From the NCBI GenBank assembly GCA_934725535.1, contig CAKVBV010000011.1, positions 1 to 44,856 of the forward strand: DNA of 44,856 nucleotides. Direction: 5' to 3'. This DNA comes from an uncultured Bacteroidales bacterium. GTDB taxonomy: Bacteria > Bacteroidota > Bacteroidia > Bacteroidales > Paludibacteraceae. Shown piece after piece: positions 15,190 through 24,086 of this stretch (the stretch's first letter is position 1; each line of letters begins with the position of its first letter). The notes below the pieces were generated by a model, which saw only the letters and a program-made list of their open reading frames with translations, searched no databases and was not told where the DNA came from. A program made the position numbers and the translations under genes.

Positions 15190-18100
15190 GTACGACCATG
15201 AAAAAGTATATCCTATTGATTGCCACAGCCTTGATGGCAGTATCTATGTCCGCAGCCGATCTCACGGGCAAGCGTATCTATGTCAACCCCGGACACGGCT
15301 CTTTCGGTCCCAATGACCGTCCTTGTGCCACTATTCCTTATCCCAACTTGTCATCTACCGGCATGCCCGATACGTGCGGCTTCTATGAGACAAACACCAA
15401 CCTTTGGAAATGTCTCTACCTCGGCAAGAAACTGGAGGCTGCAGGTGCCACCGTCCTCTATTCACGTACCGAATGTGGTCCTTGGCCTTACGAGAAAGTC
15501 AATGGTCAGTATCCTGATTATACCTACGACAAATACAAGGCTTTACCCGATTATGACAAATACAATCGCAGCCTGAGTGAGATATGCGAAGAGGTAGAGT
15601 CTAATAACATTGATTGGTTTATTTCCGTCCACTCCAACGCGGCTACTGAAGGTTCTACCAGCAACTACCCGCTTGTACTTTACCGCGGGCACGATGGCGT
15701 GAATACGACAACCACTGATGGTGATGCCAACATTTATGTAGAGAGCAGCAGAGAAAAGGCGCAAGCAATATGGGCATATCGCTATGGCATTATGGCAAGT
15801 GGCATTGACCCCGCCTCTGCTTATTCCACGACTTCTATGAACCTGCGTGGTGATATTGACTTCTATGGCAGTAGCAGTACTCGTACCGACAGCAATACCG
15901 GTAAGAAGTATAAAGGTCATCTCGGCGTACTGAAACACGGTGCCCCCGGCTTCTTGGTGGAGGGTTATTTCCACACCTATCAACCGGCACGCCACCGTGC
16001 ATTGAACCACGACTATTGCCACCAAGAGGGCCTGGCATACTACCGTGGTATCGTGGACTACTATGGTGCCGACAAAGAGACAACGGGTTACATCATGGGT
16101 ACCGTCAAAGACTTGCATCGCAAGATGAGCAACCCGCTGTTTAATTATGCACCCAAGACCAATGACCAATGGATTCCCTGCAACGGCGCAGAGGTTACAT
16201 TGCTCAAAGGCGGCGTAGAGGTTGCCAAATACAACGTGGACACGCTGTATAACGGTATCTTCGTATTCGAGAATCTCACCCCTGGCGATGACTACACGTT
16301 GGACGCTACTTGCAAAGGCTACTACCCCTTGACCGATGACCAGAAAGTAAAGTTCTCGGTGAAAGCCAACGAGACCACCTACCAGATGATTTACCTGTCC
16401 GACACCTCGTATGTGCCGCCCACGGTAACCTACTACAACTATCCCGAGCCCGAGCAACCTGCTTACTTGCAGTTGGCTGGCACCTACGAGATGAAGCAGT
16501 CCTTTGTCGGCAAGAAGTTGGCAGATGTATTGGCTGACAAGACCGTCCGCCGTGTGCTCTACCGCAACGGCAATATGTACGTCTTGGCAGTGGATGCTGC
16601 CAAAGAGCCTACACTCATTGAGGTGGATGCCGAGAAGCAGACCGTACTCAATACCCTGCCCACCGACTTCTGCTCTGTAGTATCCGCAGACGGTTACAAA
16701 CTGAGCGACATCACCTTCACCGCCGACGGCTATTTGGTTGGTTGCAACTACGAGCACACTGCCTATGATGAATCTCAAGCCAAAGACTACGGAGAAGGTT
16801 CATATAATTATTGGAATCTTTACAAATGGGAATCCGATGCCACAGGCTGGAAAGGTGCATTATGGTTTACTGATAGAACCGCTGTCACATCCGGTAACTT
16901 CTACAATGCTATGATGGGTTCTACTCTGACTTATTCAGGCACACTCACAGACGGACTCTTAATTGCTCCTGCTATCACGACAGGCAGCAGCAAAGAGACA
17001 CGTATTGCCATTTACTCTATTGCTGATGGTGCAAAGGCTGGAGGATTATACAATAAGGTAGCCGGCAAATTCAAATCTTCAGAATATGGTGCTACTCAAT
17101 TCGTTGTTTCTCCGCGTGACGACAAGAACATCATCATCACTTCAGCAAAGAAAGCCCCCATTGAGTGCGCTTTGGTAATGACAACGAATACAGAAATTAC
17201 CCCTGTTGGCACATTTTCTGCACACACTACGGGTGCCAACTACTTCAAGTACGCACATCGTGATATGATGGTTACTCCTGCAGAGGACGCAGACGGCAAG
17301 AATGTGGGTGTGGCATTGTATGATATCACCGATGGTCTTGACAAGGCAGCCCTCATCAAGACCACCAACACCACTTTGGATGCCGCAGACGCTACCTACA
17401 CTATGGCAGCGGGTGTGGTAAAGAACGCAGACATCACTCTGTATCTGGTACGTGACAGCCTTATCAGCCAGTTCACCACCGTGGGTGTGGACCAACCTGC
17501 CGTTGCTTCTATTATGGCATACAACCTCAATGTGACAGAGAGCGAAGATAACTATGTATTCTCCTTCAATGCCAACTCGGACGCTGTGAGTGCCAACCTT
17601 ATCTTCTATGCAGCAGACAATACCGAAGTAGGTGCTGTAGAGTTGGCTAATGTGGCGAAGGGCGCAAACTCATTTACCATTACCAAAAGCGAACTCCCGG
17701 GTGAGACAGGTGCCACCATGACATGGGCAGTAGAGTTGCAAGGTCAATCCATCAGCAATATCGGCACTTTGTACAAGGCGACATCGAAATCATTAGGTTT
17801 GACACGTCCATTTATCTCTATCAACAACTCTCCAGAGTCTGAGTACTTCCAGTATCTCTACCTTATGGATAGGGCTGGTAGTTCTAATTCCAATAGCGGG
17901 TTATATGCATTCAAACCTGACTACACCCGCATCAACACCACCCCATATAAAGGCGGACGTACAATGTACGGTTCTCCGTATCGCACTTATGTGGATGACC
18001 AAGGCTATATTTGGATTTCTGATGGTTCGGACGGATACTCTAATGTAATAGTGGCTGATCCTGCTAATTTGGAGGGCAAGTACGAGGAGTTCTTCCAAGG

Positions 18101-18929
18101 CACGCGTGATAAAAATGGTATCATCACCAATAATGGTGTCGAAGTAGGTTCTTCTTCGTTAGGTATATCCATCTATGGTATGGGAAAAGATACAAAACTG
18201 CTCTCTCTCAACGAAGATGGTGGTACATCACTCATTGCTAACTCCATTGCAATCTACAATATCGGTACTGAAGAAGGTATCTACAAACACTCATGGAGTG
18301 AGGCTCCTTCTGCTGTAATCAAAACACAAGGTATTGTGTATGACGGCTATCCACTCGGATGCTCACATGGTATATGGGTGGCTTCACGTCGTTCTGCAGG
18401 ACAAAACAACACGGGTTATACTGCTCTCAAATTCTACGATTGGGAAGGAAATGAGCAAATGAACTCAGCCAAAGATCCTTATAAAGACATTATTGACGGA
18501 GGCTATTCCGGTGCATGTGCATTAAGCAAAGATGAGTCTGTATTGTATTTCATTGATGGTTCCAAACACATTATGGTATGGGACATTGTATGGGAAGACA
18601 ATAAACCAATCATGACACTGCGTTATACATTTAATTGCGGTCTCTCATCTATCCGCGAAATGCACCTTGATTTTGCAGGCAACTTGGTATGTTCAGGTGA
18701 AGATGCAGTTGCTGTCTTCTCGCTGCCAAAGACCGACAACACCACCATCATCCCTGCCCGCAAAGCACTGACAGTATCCAAGAGTGGCACAGGCACCCAC
18801 GTAGATGAGGTGACTACTCCTGCCCAGTTGGATATGAATGCACCGATGTATGATGTTATGGGGCGTCAAGTAGATAAGACATACAAGGGTATTGTTATCC
18901 AAAACGGTAAGAAATACCTGCTGCAATAG
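15186..18929 (+). CDS. Giant N-acetylmuramoyl-L-alanine amidase, T9SS tail
   Basis: 1247 residues. After a signal peptide (about 1-24) comes an Amidase_3 domain that cleaves the lactyl-amide bond of peptidoglycan. The zinc ligands are visible: His37 in VNPGHGS, Glu68 in FYETN, and the His in WFISVHSNA near residue 150. A conserved GHLGVLKHGAPGFLVEGYFHT segment closes the domain. A carboxypeptidase-regulatory-like domain (about 290-400) follows. Then come some 800 residues of beta-rich repeats resembling a propeller (for example GYIWISDGSDGYSNVIV). The end (YDVMGRQVDKTYKGIVIQ, then NGKKYLLQ) is a T9SS-type sorting tail, suggesting cell-surface display. Typical amidases of this family are 250-450 residues. 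The internal start at 15198 (MKKYILL) is an alternative. Confidence 0.88.
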   Translation: MSTTMKKYILLIATALMAVSMSAADLTGKRIYVNPGHGSFGPNDRPCATIPYPNLSSTGMPDTCGFYETNTNLWKCLYLGKKLEAAGATVLYSRTECGPWPYEKVNGQYPDYTYDKYKALPDYDKYNRSLSEICEEVESNNIDWFISVHSNAATEGSTSNYPLVLYRGHDGVNTTTTDGDANIYVESSREKAQAIWAYRYGIMASGIDPASAYSTTSMNLRGDIDFYGSSSTRTDSNTGKKYKGHLGVLKHGAPGFLVEGYFHTYQPARHRALNHDYCHQEGLAYYRGIVDYYGADKETTGYIMGTVKDLHRKMSNPLFNYAPKTNDQWIPCNGAEVTLLKGGVEVAKYNVDTLYNGIFVFENLTPGDDYTLDATCKGYYPLTDDQKVKFSVKANETTYQMIYLSDTSYVPPTVTYYNYPEPEQPAYLQLAGTYEMKQSFVGKKLADVLADKTVRRVLYRNGNMYVLAVDAAKEPTLIEVDAEKQTVLNTLPTDFCSVVSADGYKLSDITFTADGYLVGCNYEHTAYDESQAKDYGEGSYNYWNLYKWESDATGWKGALWFTDRTAVTSGNFYNAMMGSTLTYSGTLTDGLLIAPAITTGSSKETRIAIYSIADGAKAGGLYNKVAGKFKSSEYGATQFVVSPRDDKNIIITSAKKAPIECALVMTTNTEITPVGTFSAHTTGANYFKYAHRDMMVTPAEDADGKNVGVALYDITDGLDKAALIKTTNTTLDAADATYTMAAGVVKNADITLYLVRDSLISQFTTVGVDQPAVASIMAYNLNVTESEDNYVFSFNANSDAVSANLIFYAADNTEVGAVELANVAKGANSFTITKSELPGETGATMTWAVELQGQSISNIGTLYKATSKSLGLTRPFISINNSPESEYFQYLYLMDRAGSSNSNSGLYAFKPDYTRINTTPYKGGRTMYGSPYRTYVDDQGYIWISDGSDGYSNVIVADPANLEGKYEEFFQGTRDKNGIITNNGVEVGSSSLGISIYGMGKDTKLLSLNEDGGTSLIANSIAIYNIGTEEGIYKHSWSEAPSAVIKTQGIVYDGYPLGCSHGIWVASRRSAGQNNTGYTALKFYDWEGNEQMNSAKDPYKDIIDGGYSGACALSKDESVLYFIDGSKHIMVWDIVWEDNKPIMTLRYTFNCGLSSIREMHLDFAGNLVCSGEDAVAVFSLPKTDNTTIIPARKALTVSKSGTGTHVDEVTTPAQLDMNAPMYDVMGRQVDKTYKGIVIQNGKKYLLQ

Positions 18930-18949
18930 CAGCAAGTGCTAACCTAAAG

Positions 18950-18985
18950 GAGGCAGTCCGGCTGTATGGTTGGGCTGCCTCTTTT
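18950..18985 (+). terminator. Rho-independent terminator after the amidase gene
   Basis: Ten-base stem GAGGCAGTCC pairing with GGGCTGCCTC (one G-U pair), 12-base loop, followed by TTTT. It lies 20 bases after the amidase stop codon. Confidence 0.85.
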
Positions 18986-19270
18986 GTGCACTATACAAGC
19001 ACACCAAGCCACAGCGAGCCAATGCTTACCTCAACGACCCTCTCGGGCAGTATTTCGTACGTCAAAGATCACGGGCTGCTTACGTCTGCAGCCTACCGGA
19101 TTCAACACCTTGAATCACGATGCAAAGGTACTACATCTTCAGAGGGCATTGAGCGTTTCCGGCACTTTCCGGTACTTTCCGGCGCGATTTGGTGCGATTT
19201 GTTACTTTCTGCCACTTTTCTTTTCTAATCGGCTATACATCAAACACATACAGGAATGTTCCATACATAC
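18986..19270. other. Intergenic region between two terminators
   Basis: No gene is supported between the amidase terminator and the malQ terminator. Short open frames here lack recognisable features. The stretch contains a 10-bp periodic block at 19151-19220 and a lone CAAAGGTA at 19123-19130. That is a -7 match on the minus strand, but it has no -33 partner at the right distance. Confidence 0.6.
19151..19220. repeat. Degenerate 10-bp tandem repeat
   Basis: Seven consecutive 10-base units: GAGCGTTTCC, GGCACTTTCC, GGTACTTTCC, GGCGCGATTT, GGTGCGATTT, GTTACTTTCT, GCCACTTTTC. Units 2 and 3 and units 4 and 5 are near-identical pairs, with a GC-rich start and a T-rich end in each. It lies in the intergenic space between converging genes. 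Confidence 0.75.
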
Positions 19271-19310
19271 AAAAAGGCTGCCTGACAACTTTGCATTGTC
19301 GGACAGCCTT
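19271..19310 (-). terminator. Rho-independent terminator after malQ
   Basis: On the minus strand the 15-base arm AAGGCTGTCCGACAA pairs with TTGTCAGGCAGCCTT, allowing two G-U-type pairs, and is followed by a T run. It lies 34 bases after the malQ stop. Confidence 0.85.
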
Positions 19311-19343
19311 CAAATTCCCTTTTAGCAAGGGAAAAAGAAGAGA

Positions 19344-21944
19344 TTACCTCACCTGTGTCAGGTGCCGCACATGTGCATTGAAGGCATCCTTGTGCAGCAA
19401 GTCCTCAAGACAGAGGTGCATGCGGTAGTTCCAGAAATGGTGCGGGTCGGACGGCAGGTTGATACGCTCGGCGTGTGCATCGGGCAGGCGCACTTCGCCG
19501 TCAATAGCCAGCCAGTCTTGCAGCGGCAGGATAACCCACATGGCAGGGCTGTACATGTGCTGGTTGATGATAAACTCCGCAATCTCGGGTGTCATCTCGC
19601 GTGGAGCCTCGCCTTGCCAGCCCATCTGCTCGTTGTAGAAACGCTGGGTGACAGCGCGGTCCTCCTCCCACCATGCGCGGAGCGGGTTCATATCATGCGT
19701 ACCCGTGGTGCAGACACTCAGATAAGGTGCATCGGCAGGGTGAGCGAACTGCTTGGTCGGGTCTTTGGGCATACGCTGTATTTCCAAAGAAAGTATCTGC
19801 AATTGGTGCATCACCTGCGGCACACACGAGGGCACCATACCGAGGTCCTCGCCGCAGCAGAGCATGTCGGTTGAGGCGATGAGTGTGGGCAGTTTGCGCA
19901 TAGCCGAGTCACGCCAGAAGTCCGTATGGCGGCGGTAGAAATAGTCGTTGTGAATGTTCGCCAGCAACTGACGCTGGTCTTCGTATAGTTCGGCGTAACT
20001 GTGTGACTGATAGAGTGCAATGCGCGGGTGCAGCAGTTCGGGGTCGCGTTGGTCGCGCACAAACAGCACTTCGCAATGCAGATAGAGCAGCCCGTTCTTC
20101 ACGTTATCGGGATTGCACTTGCCCTCCATTGCCTGACGGTTGTCGGGGTTGTCGAAGTACGCCTGCACCTTCACCTGCGTGTCGAACTCGTCCTTGAACC
20201 AATACACATACCCGTCGCGCGTGTTGAGGAAATGCTCCTTGGCGTAGTCGGTGTCGTAGCCGAAGACGTCGCCGAGGAAATTGGAGCGGATATAAGGCTT
20301 GGTCATGCGGTCCTCATCAAGTTTGACACCCATATTCCACAGGTCTTGCAGCGTGTAGGGCATGGCGGGAGAGAAGTGTCCGCACAGCCCCCATACATCG
20401 GTCTTGCGCATCTGCCAGATACGGAAGAAGCCGAGTATATGGTCAATACGGTAGGCATCGAAATAGTCCGCCATCTTGGTGAAACGCTTGCGCCACCACT
20501 GGTAGTTGTCCTCTGCCATGACGTCCCAGTTGTAGGTCGGGAAGCCCCAGTTCTGTCCGCGCGCATCGAAGTCGTCGGGCGGTGCACCTGCACTGGCGTC
20601 AAGGTTGAAGAGTTGCGGGGCGGTAGTCGCGTCCACCGAGTCGGGCGAGATACCGATGGGTATATCCCCCTTGATGGCCACGCCCACCGAATGTGCATAC
20701 TCCACAGCGTCCGCCAACTGCTTGTCGGCATGGAACTGCAGGTAGCAATAGAAGTCCTTGGGCTGTTTGTCGCGCTTGGACATAAACTGCGCGTAGGGCA
20801 ACAGCCATTCCTTGTTCTTCTCCACAAACGCCTTGTACGCCTCCGACGCAAACACCGCTACCTTCTCCGCCTTGTACAGTGCCTTGAAGTACTTCATCTT
20901 CTCGTCGTACACGCACTGATAGTCGGCAATCGCTTTCTTGTTGAACTCCGCCTTGGTAGCCAGATACTTCTTCTTTTGCGCAGGTGTCAGCGTGCCCATC
21001 TTCTCTATATTTATATAGATAGGGTGCAGTGCAAACACGCTCACGGCGTTGTACGGATACGAGTCGCGGTTGGTGTGCAGCAATGTGGTGTCGTTGATAG
21101 GCAGCGTCTGAATCATCTTCTGTCCGGTGGCTACCGCCCAGTCTGCCAGCAACTTCAGGTCTTGGAATTCGCCGATACCGAAGCCGTTCTCGGAGCGCAA
21201 CGAGAATACGGGCACCGCTACTCCGGCACCTTTCCAGTTGGCTTGCGTGTAGCGGAACGGCTCATCGTCAATCAGATAGTGCTTGCCGCGTTGCACGTCC
21301 CACACCTTGCGGTTCTCACCCCACTCGATGTCAATCACTTCGCCCGACTTGGTGTCGATAATCACATATTTATACTCCACCACCGTGCCGATATTGGCGT
21401 GGAAAGATGCCGTCCATAGCGGGTTGTAGGTGTCATCGCTGTCGGATATGTTGCTCATTCTCAGCATCTTCGTCTTATCCCACTGTCCGAGGGCAGCCAC
21501 ATTACCCATGATAGCCACCGACTGATGACGCTCCAACCTTGGCACACACACCACCACGCTGATATTGCCCGTCATCTTGCTGTTGCGGGTCATCGGGCGG
21601 TGCGCGAACAGCACCTCGCTGAACACTTTCGATGCAAACAGCGAGTGCGGATTATCCTGCCAACGGTCACGGACAACCAGATTCCCGGGCGTACAATCTA
21701 TCTTGTGCGCCACGTCCTCACGGCGAAGCACTTCGCCCTGCTCATTCAACACGGCGTACGAATAGGATATATAACGGTGTATATCGCTGATAGTCAGTTG
21801 TGCAGACCAATCCGCAGAACCATGGCACTCCAAACGTAGCATAGTCGGTGCGGCAGTCTCGTGCACGTCTGCGTCCGCAGCATATTGCACCACCACACTT
21901 TGCCCCCACTGAGTTTGGTAATTGATTGAAAATGAAACAGTCAT
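19344..21944 (-). CDS. malQ: 4-alpha-glucanotransferase, DPE2-like with CBM20s
   Basis: 866 residues. Two starch-binding CBM20 domains lie at the N-terminus (about 1-115 and 125-235; the second shows VAIMGNVAALGQWD and EYKYVIID). The GH77 catalytic barrel follows from about 250. The nucleophile Asp is in YRIDHILGFFRIW, the acid/base Glu in CCGEDLGMVPSCV, and the third acid near TGTHDMNPLRAW. The enzyme transfers maltosyl or glucosyl units between alpha-1,4-glucans. The architecture is that of plant DPE2 and the Bacteroidales cytoplasmic enzyme rather than E. coli MalQ. The 250-residue internal insertion typical of DPE2 is represented by the Lys-rich region at about 330-400. No other starch genes are adjacent. 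It is the last gene on this strand before a terminator. Confidence 0.93.
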   Translation of the reverse strand: MTVSFSINYQTQWGQSVVVQYAADADVHETAAPTMLRLECHGSADWSAQLTISDIHRYISYSYAVLNEQGEVLRREDVAHKIDCTPGNLVVRDRWQDNPHSLFASKVFSEVLFAHRPMTRNSKMTGNISVVVCVPRLERHQSVAIMGNVAALGQWDKTKMLRMSNISDSDDTYNPLWTASFHANIGTVVEYKYVIIDTKSGEVIDIEWGENRKVWDVQRGKHYLIDDEPFRYTQANWKGAGVAVPVFSLRSENGFGIGEFQDLKLLADWAVATGQKMIQTLPINDTTLLHTNRDSYPYNAVSVFALHPIYINIEKMGTLTPAQKKKYLATKAEFNKKAIADYQCVYDEKMKYFKALYKAEKVAVFASEAYKAFVEKNKEWLLPYAQFMSKRDKQPKDFYCYLQFHADKQLADAVEYAHSVGVAIKGDIPIGISPDSVDATTAPQLFNLDASAGAPPDDFDARGQNWGFPTYNWDVMAEDNYQWWRKRFTKMADYFDAYRIDHILGFFRIWQMRKTDVWGLCGHFSPAMPYTLQDLWNMGVKLDEDRMTKPYIRSNFLGDVFGYDTDYAKEHFLNTRDGYVYWFKDEFDTQVKVQAYFDNPDNRQAMEGKCNPDNVKNGLLYLHCEVLFVRDQRDPELLHPRIALYQSHSYAELYEDQRQLLANIHNDYFYRRHTDFWRDSAMRKLPTLIASTDMLCCGEDLGMVPSCVPQVMHQLQILSLEIQRMPKDPTKQFAHPADAPYLSVCTTGTHDMNPLRAWWEEDRAVTQRFYNEQMGWQGEAPREMTPEIAEFIINQHMYSPAMWVILPLQDWLAIDGEVRLPDAHAERINLPSDPHHFWNYRMHLCLEDLLHKDAFNAHVRHLTQVR

Positions 21945-21990
21945 AATCTATATGTTTAGTTTGTTAGTCTTCTTGTAAAACCTGTATTAT

Positions 21991-22033
21991 ACTAAAAATT
22001 AATGGTCAATTATACGGTAATTACATGTTTATT
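21991..22033 (-). repeat. TAATTACC-family 11-bp repeat, copy 1
   Basis: On the minus strand three contiguous 11-bp units start at 22023 (TAATTACCGTA), 22012 (TAATTGACCAT) and 22001 (TAATTTTTAGT), preceded by AAACATG. The stop codon of the flippase-like gene lies inside it and malQ starts 47 bases further on. Confidence 0.85.
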
Positions 22034-22979
22034 CCCCCTCAATGACAGGGGTTTTATTCCCTGTTCCTACCCATGTCCCCACCACCATCGGCAGTAGGGT
22101 ATTTATCACCCATATCATCGTAATGGCAATGGCAATGCCTGCTGTATTCGGGCTGAACACCCCGAACACCACTATTGACAGGCTCCCCCTTACTGCCACG
22201 TCCGCCACGGGTACCGATGGCACCACGCCCAACAGCAGATAGTAGGTCGGTATCGCCAGCAGCAGTTGCACGGGGGTCAGCACCACTCCGCAAAACCGCA
22301 GTACCAAGGTCAGTTGCACCCCCCATATCACATAGCGCAACAGGCTGATGACCACCACTTTCATAAAGCGTTGCCCTGTCAGTTGTGCCAATGCTCCGAA
22401 CATTCTCCTCAATTGCTCATTCCGCCACTCGCACTGTGCCAACCGCTTGAGACACACGGGCACCAGCACTATCAACACTGCCACTACCGCCGTAGCAATC
22501 AACACATTACGAACATCTATCCCCGTTTCATAGTTTGCCAGCAGCACCACCGCCGGCACCCCCAAGCACACCTCCACCACCAGCAACGCCAACGACCCCA
22601 CCAAGCCCAACGCCACTGCCGCAGACCACACCGAACTATCGCTCAGCAACATCGCACGTGCAGGGTAATCGCCTGCTCTGTATGGAGTTACAAACGCACC
22701 CACATATCCGTAATACACCTGCCTTTGCGCCTCTCTTATCCCCATAGGCTCCACATCGCGCAGCAGCGTCTGCCATTTCCATGCCTCACAAACCACATTC
22801 AGCGGCACTAACAATACCGCCGCCAACAGACACGCCCACTGCACGCTACCCGCCATTCTCCAACTATCCACCAACGCTGCATACCCGTCAAACACTACTA
22901 GCCTATACACCAGATACCCATACGCCGCTACTGTCAGCAGTATATTAAATATGCGCATATATAGGCTTTTCGGTTTCAT
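22029..22979 (-). CDS. Flippase-like/LPG synthase TM-region protein
   Basis: 316 residues with about eight hydrophobic helices. The pattern belongs to the AglD/UPF0104 group (lysylphosphatidylglycerol synthase transmembrane region), proteins thought to move lipid-linked molecules across the inner membrane. Conserved polar positions in helical segments include NVVCEAWKWQTLL and GAFVTPYRAGDYPARAMLL, together with the late VPVADVAVRG segment. No synthase domain is attached. The promoter at 22989-23019 would start transcription only about five bases before the ATG at 22979. So either the mRNA is essentially leaderless or the real start is the in-frame ATG at 22958 (MRIFNILLTV). The 3' end runs into an 11-bp repeat copy. 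Confidence 0.75.
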   Translation of the reverse strand: MKPKSLYMRIFNILLTVAAYGYLVYRLVVFDGYAALVDSWRMAGSVQWACLLAAVLLVPLNVVCEAWKWQTLLRDVEPMGIREAQRQVYYGYVGAFVTPYRAGDYPARAMLLSDSSVWSAAVALGLVGSLALLVVEVCLGVPAVVLLANYETGIDVRNVLIATAVVAVLIVLVPVCLKRLAQCEWRNEQLRRMFGALAQLTGQRFMKVVVISLLRYVIWGVQLTLVLRFCGVVLTPVQLLLAIPTYYLLLGVVPSVPVADVAVRGSLSIVVFGVFSPNTAGIAIAITMIWVINTLLPMVVGTWVGTGNKTPVIEGE

Positions 22980-22988
22980 TTACGGCTG

Positions 22989-23019
22989 CAAAGTTACATA
23001 AAATCGCCGAATTATACAA
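22989..23019 (-). promoter_or_regulatory. Promoter for the flippase-like gene
   Basis: On the minus strand TTG, 20 bases, TAACTTTG. The -7 box ends only nine bases before the ATG at 22979, closer than any other promoter in the window. Confidence 0.75.
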
Positions 23020-23083
23020 AACCACAGCAAAAAACATATAGCAACTGTGTGTATGACGACGCGAGCCGCATCGTCCCCCAATA

Positions 23084-23875
23084 TTAAGGAGCAGTGCGGC
23101 GGGCGACGAGTATGGAGAGGAGATAGAGGGCGTAGATAGGGAGTGCGACAAGGAGAAGCGTAACGGCATCGCCGGTCGGGGTGATGACTGCGGCGGCAAT
23201 GAGAATAGCCACGAAAGCATGTTTACGGTATTGGCGCATGGCTGGCGCAGTAAGCAGCCTGAGGCGTGCCAAGAAATACGTAATAACAGGCAACTCGAAG
23301 AGTATTCCCATTAGCAGGGAGAGGACGAGGAACAGGGAGATATACGAGGAGATAGTGATTTGGTTCGCTACGTCCGGCTGCACCTGATACGTACTCAAGA
23401 ACCGGTATGCGAAGGGGAATATCACAAAATAGTTGAGCAGTACCCCCATCCAAAACAACAATGTGCCGACGGTTACGATACCCACAGCGGCACGCTTTTC
23501 CGATGCATAGAGCGCGGGTGCGACAAAGCCGTACAACTTGGCTATGATATAAGGCGAGACGAGTACGAACCCCGCCGCCAAGGAGACGGTGAGGTGCGTC
23601 ATGAACTGCGCGGTGAGTTCGGTGGCAATAAACGAAGGCGTGTGGTCGGGTGGGGCAAGGGCACTCCAATGCAGCCGTTGCGACAGCCATTCCATACCGC
23701 GAAAGACGAAGAAATCTCCCCGTGAGGGTGCGAAGACAATGGAAAACAACGGCGTCTTGCAACAGAAAGCCACCACGGAGGCTACCCCCCATGCTGCAAT
23801 ACAACGCCAAAGGACACCCCGAAGGTCTTCGAGGTGCTCGCCCAACGGTTTGTCCTGTGGGTCAGAGGGTTTCAC
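23084..23875 (-). CDS. tatC: Sec-independent translocase TatC
   Basis: 263 residues with six membrane helices. TatC is the receptor of the twin-arginine pathway, binding RR signal peptides of folded proteins. Family marks are EHLEDLRGVLWRC at the cytoplasmic N-terminus, the SPYIIAKLYGFVAPALYASEK region, and FELPVITYFLARL with the conserved Glu in a membrane segment. ITPTGDAVTLLLVALPIYALY near the end is also typical. The ATG lies within the last codons of tatA (4-base overlap). The C-terminus is short. No TatB was found, consistent with a minimal TatAC system. Confidence 0.95.
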   Translation of the reverse strand: MKPSDPQDKPLGEHLEDLRGVLWRCIAAWGVASVVAFCCKTPLFSIVFAPSRGDFFVFRGMEWLSQRLHWSALAPPDHTPSFIATELTAQFMTHLTVSLAAGFVLVSPYIIAKLYGFVAPALYASEKRAAVGIVTVGTLLFWMGVLLNYFVIFPFAYRFLSTYQVQPDVANQITISSYISLFLVLSLLMGILFELPVITYFLARLRLLTAPAMRQYRKHAFVAILIAAAVITPTGDAVTLLLVALPIYALYLLSILVARRTAP

Positions 23876-24069
23876 TCTTTGTCCGTTTTCCCTGCCTGTG
23901 CGTCTTGTTTGCTGTCGGTCTTGTCGGGCTCATCGTCCTGTCCGGCAAGCCCTTTCTTGTACTCGTGGACACCTTTGCCCAAGCCGCGCATGAGTTGGGG
24001 AATCTTGGCTCCTCCGAATAACAACAAGATAATCAGAGCAATAACAATAATTTCAGTTGTTCCTACCAT
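23872..24069 (-). CDS. tatA: Twin-arginine translocase TatA/E family subunit
   Basis: 65 residues. A short N-terminal membrane helix (GTTEIIVIALIILLLFGG) is followed by the hinge FGGAKIPQLMRGLGKGVHEYKKG, an amphipathic helix, and a polar Asp/Lys/Gln tail. This is the TatA architecture: it forms the transport channel with TatC. It overlaps tatC by four bases and the two form an operon. The 450-base region upstream is an 11-bp periodic array; no clean promoter was found close to the start. Confidence 0.93.
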   Translation of the reverse strand: MVGTTEIIVIALIILLLFGGAKIPQLMRGLGKGVHEYKKGLAGQDDEPDKTDSKQDAQAGKTDKE

Positions 24070-24086
24070 AGTACACTATACATATA

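Noticed and set aside
19123..19130. Minus-strand -7 box CAAAGGTA
   Set aside because: No TTG at the 20-base distance and no gene downstream on that strand before the amidase terminator.
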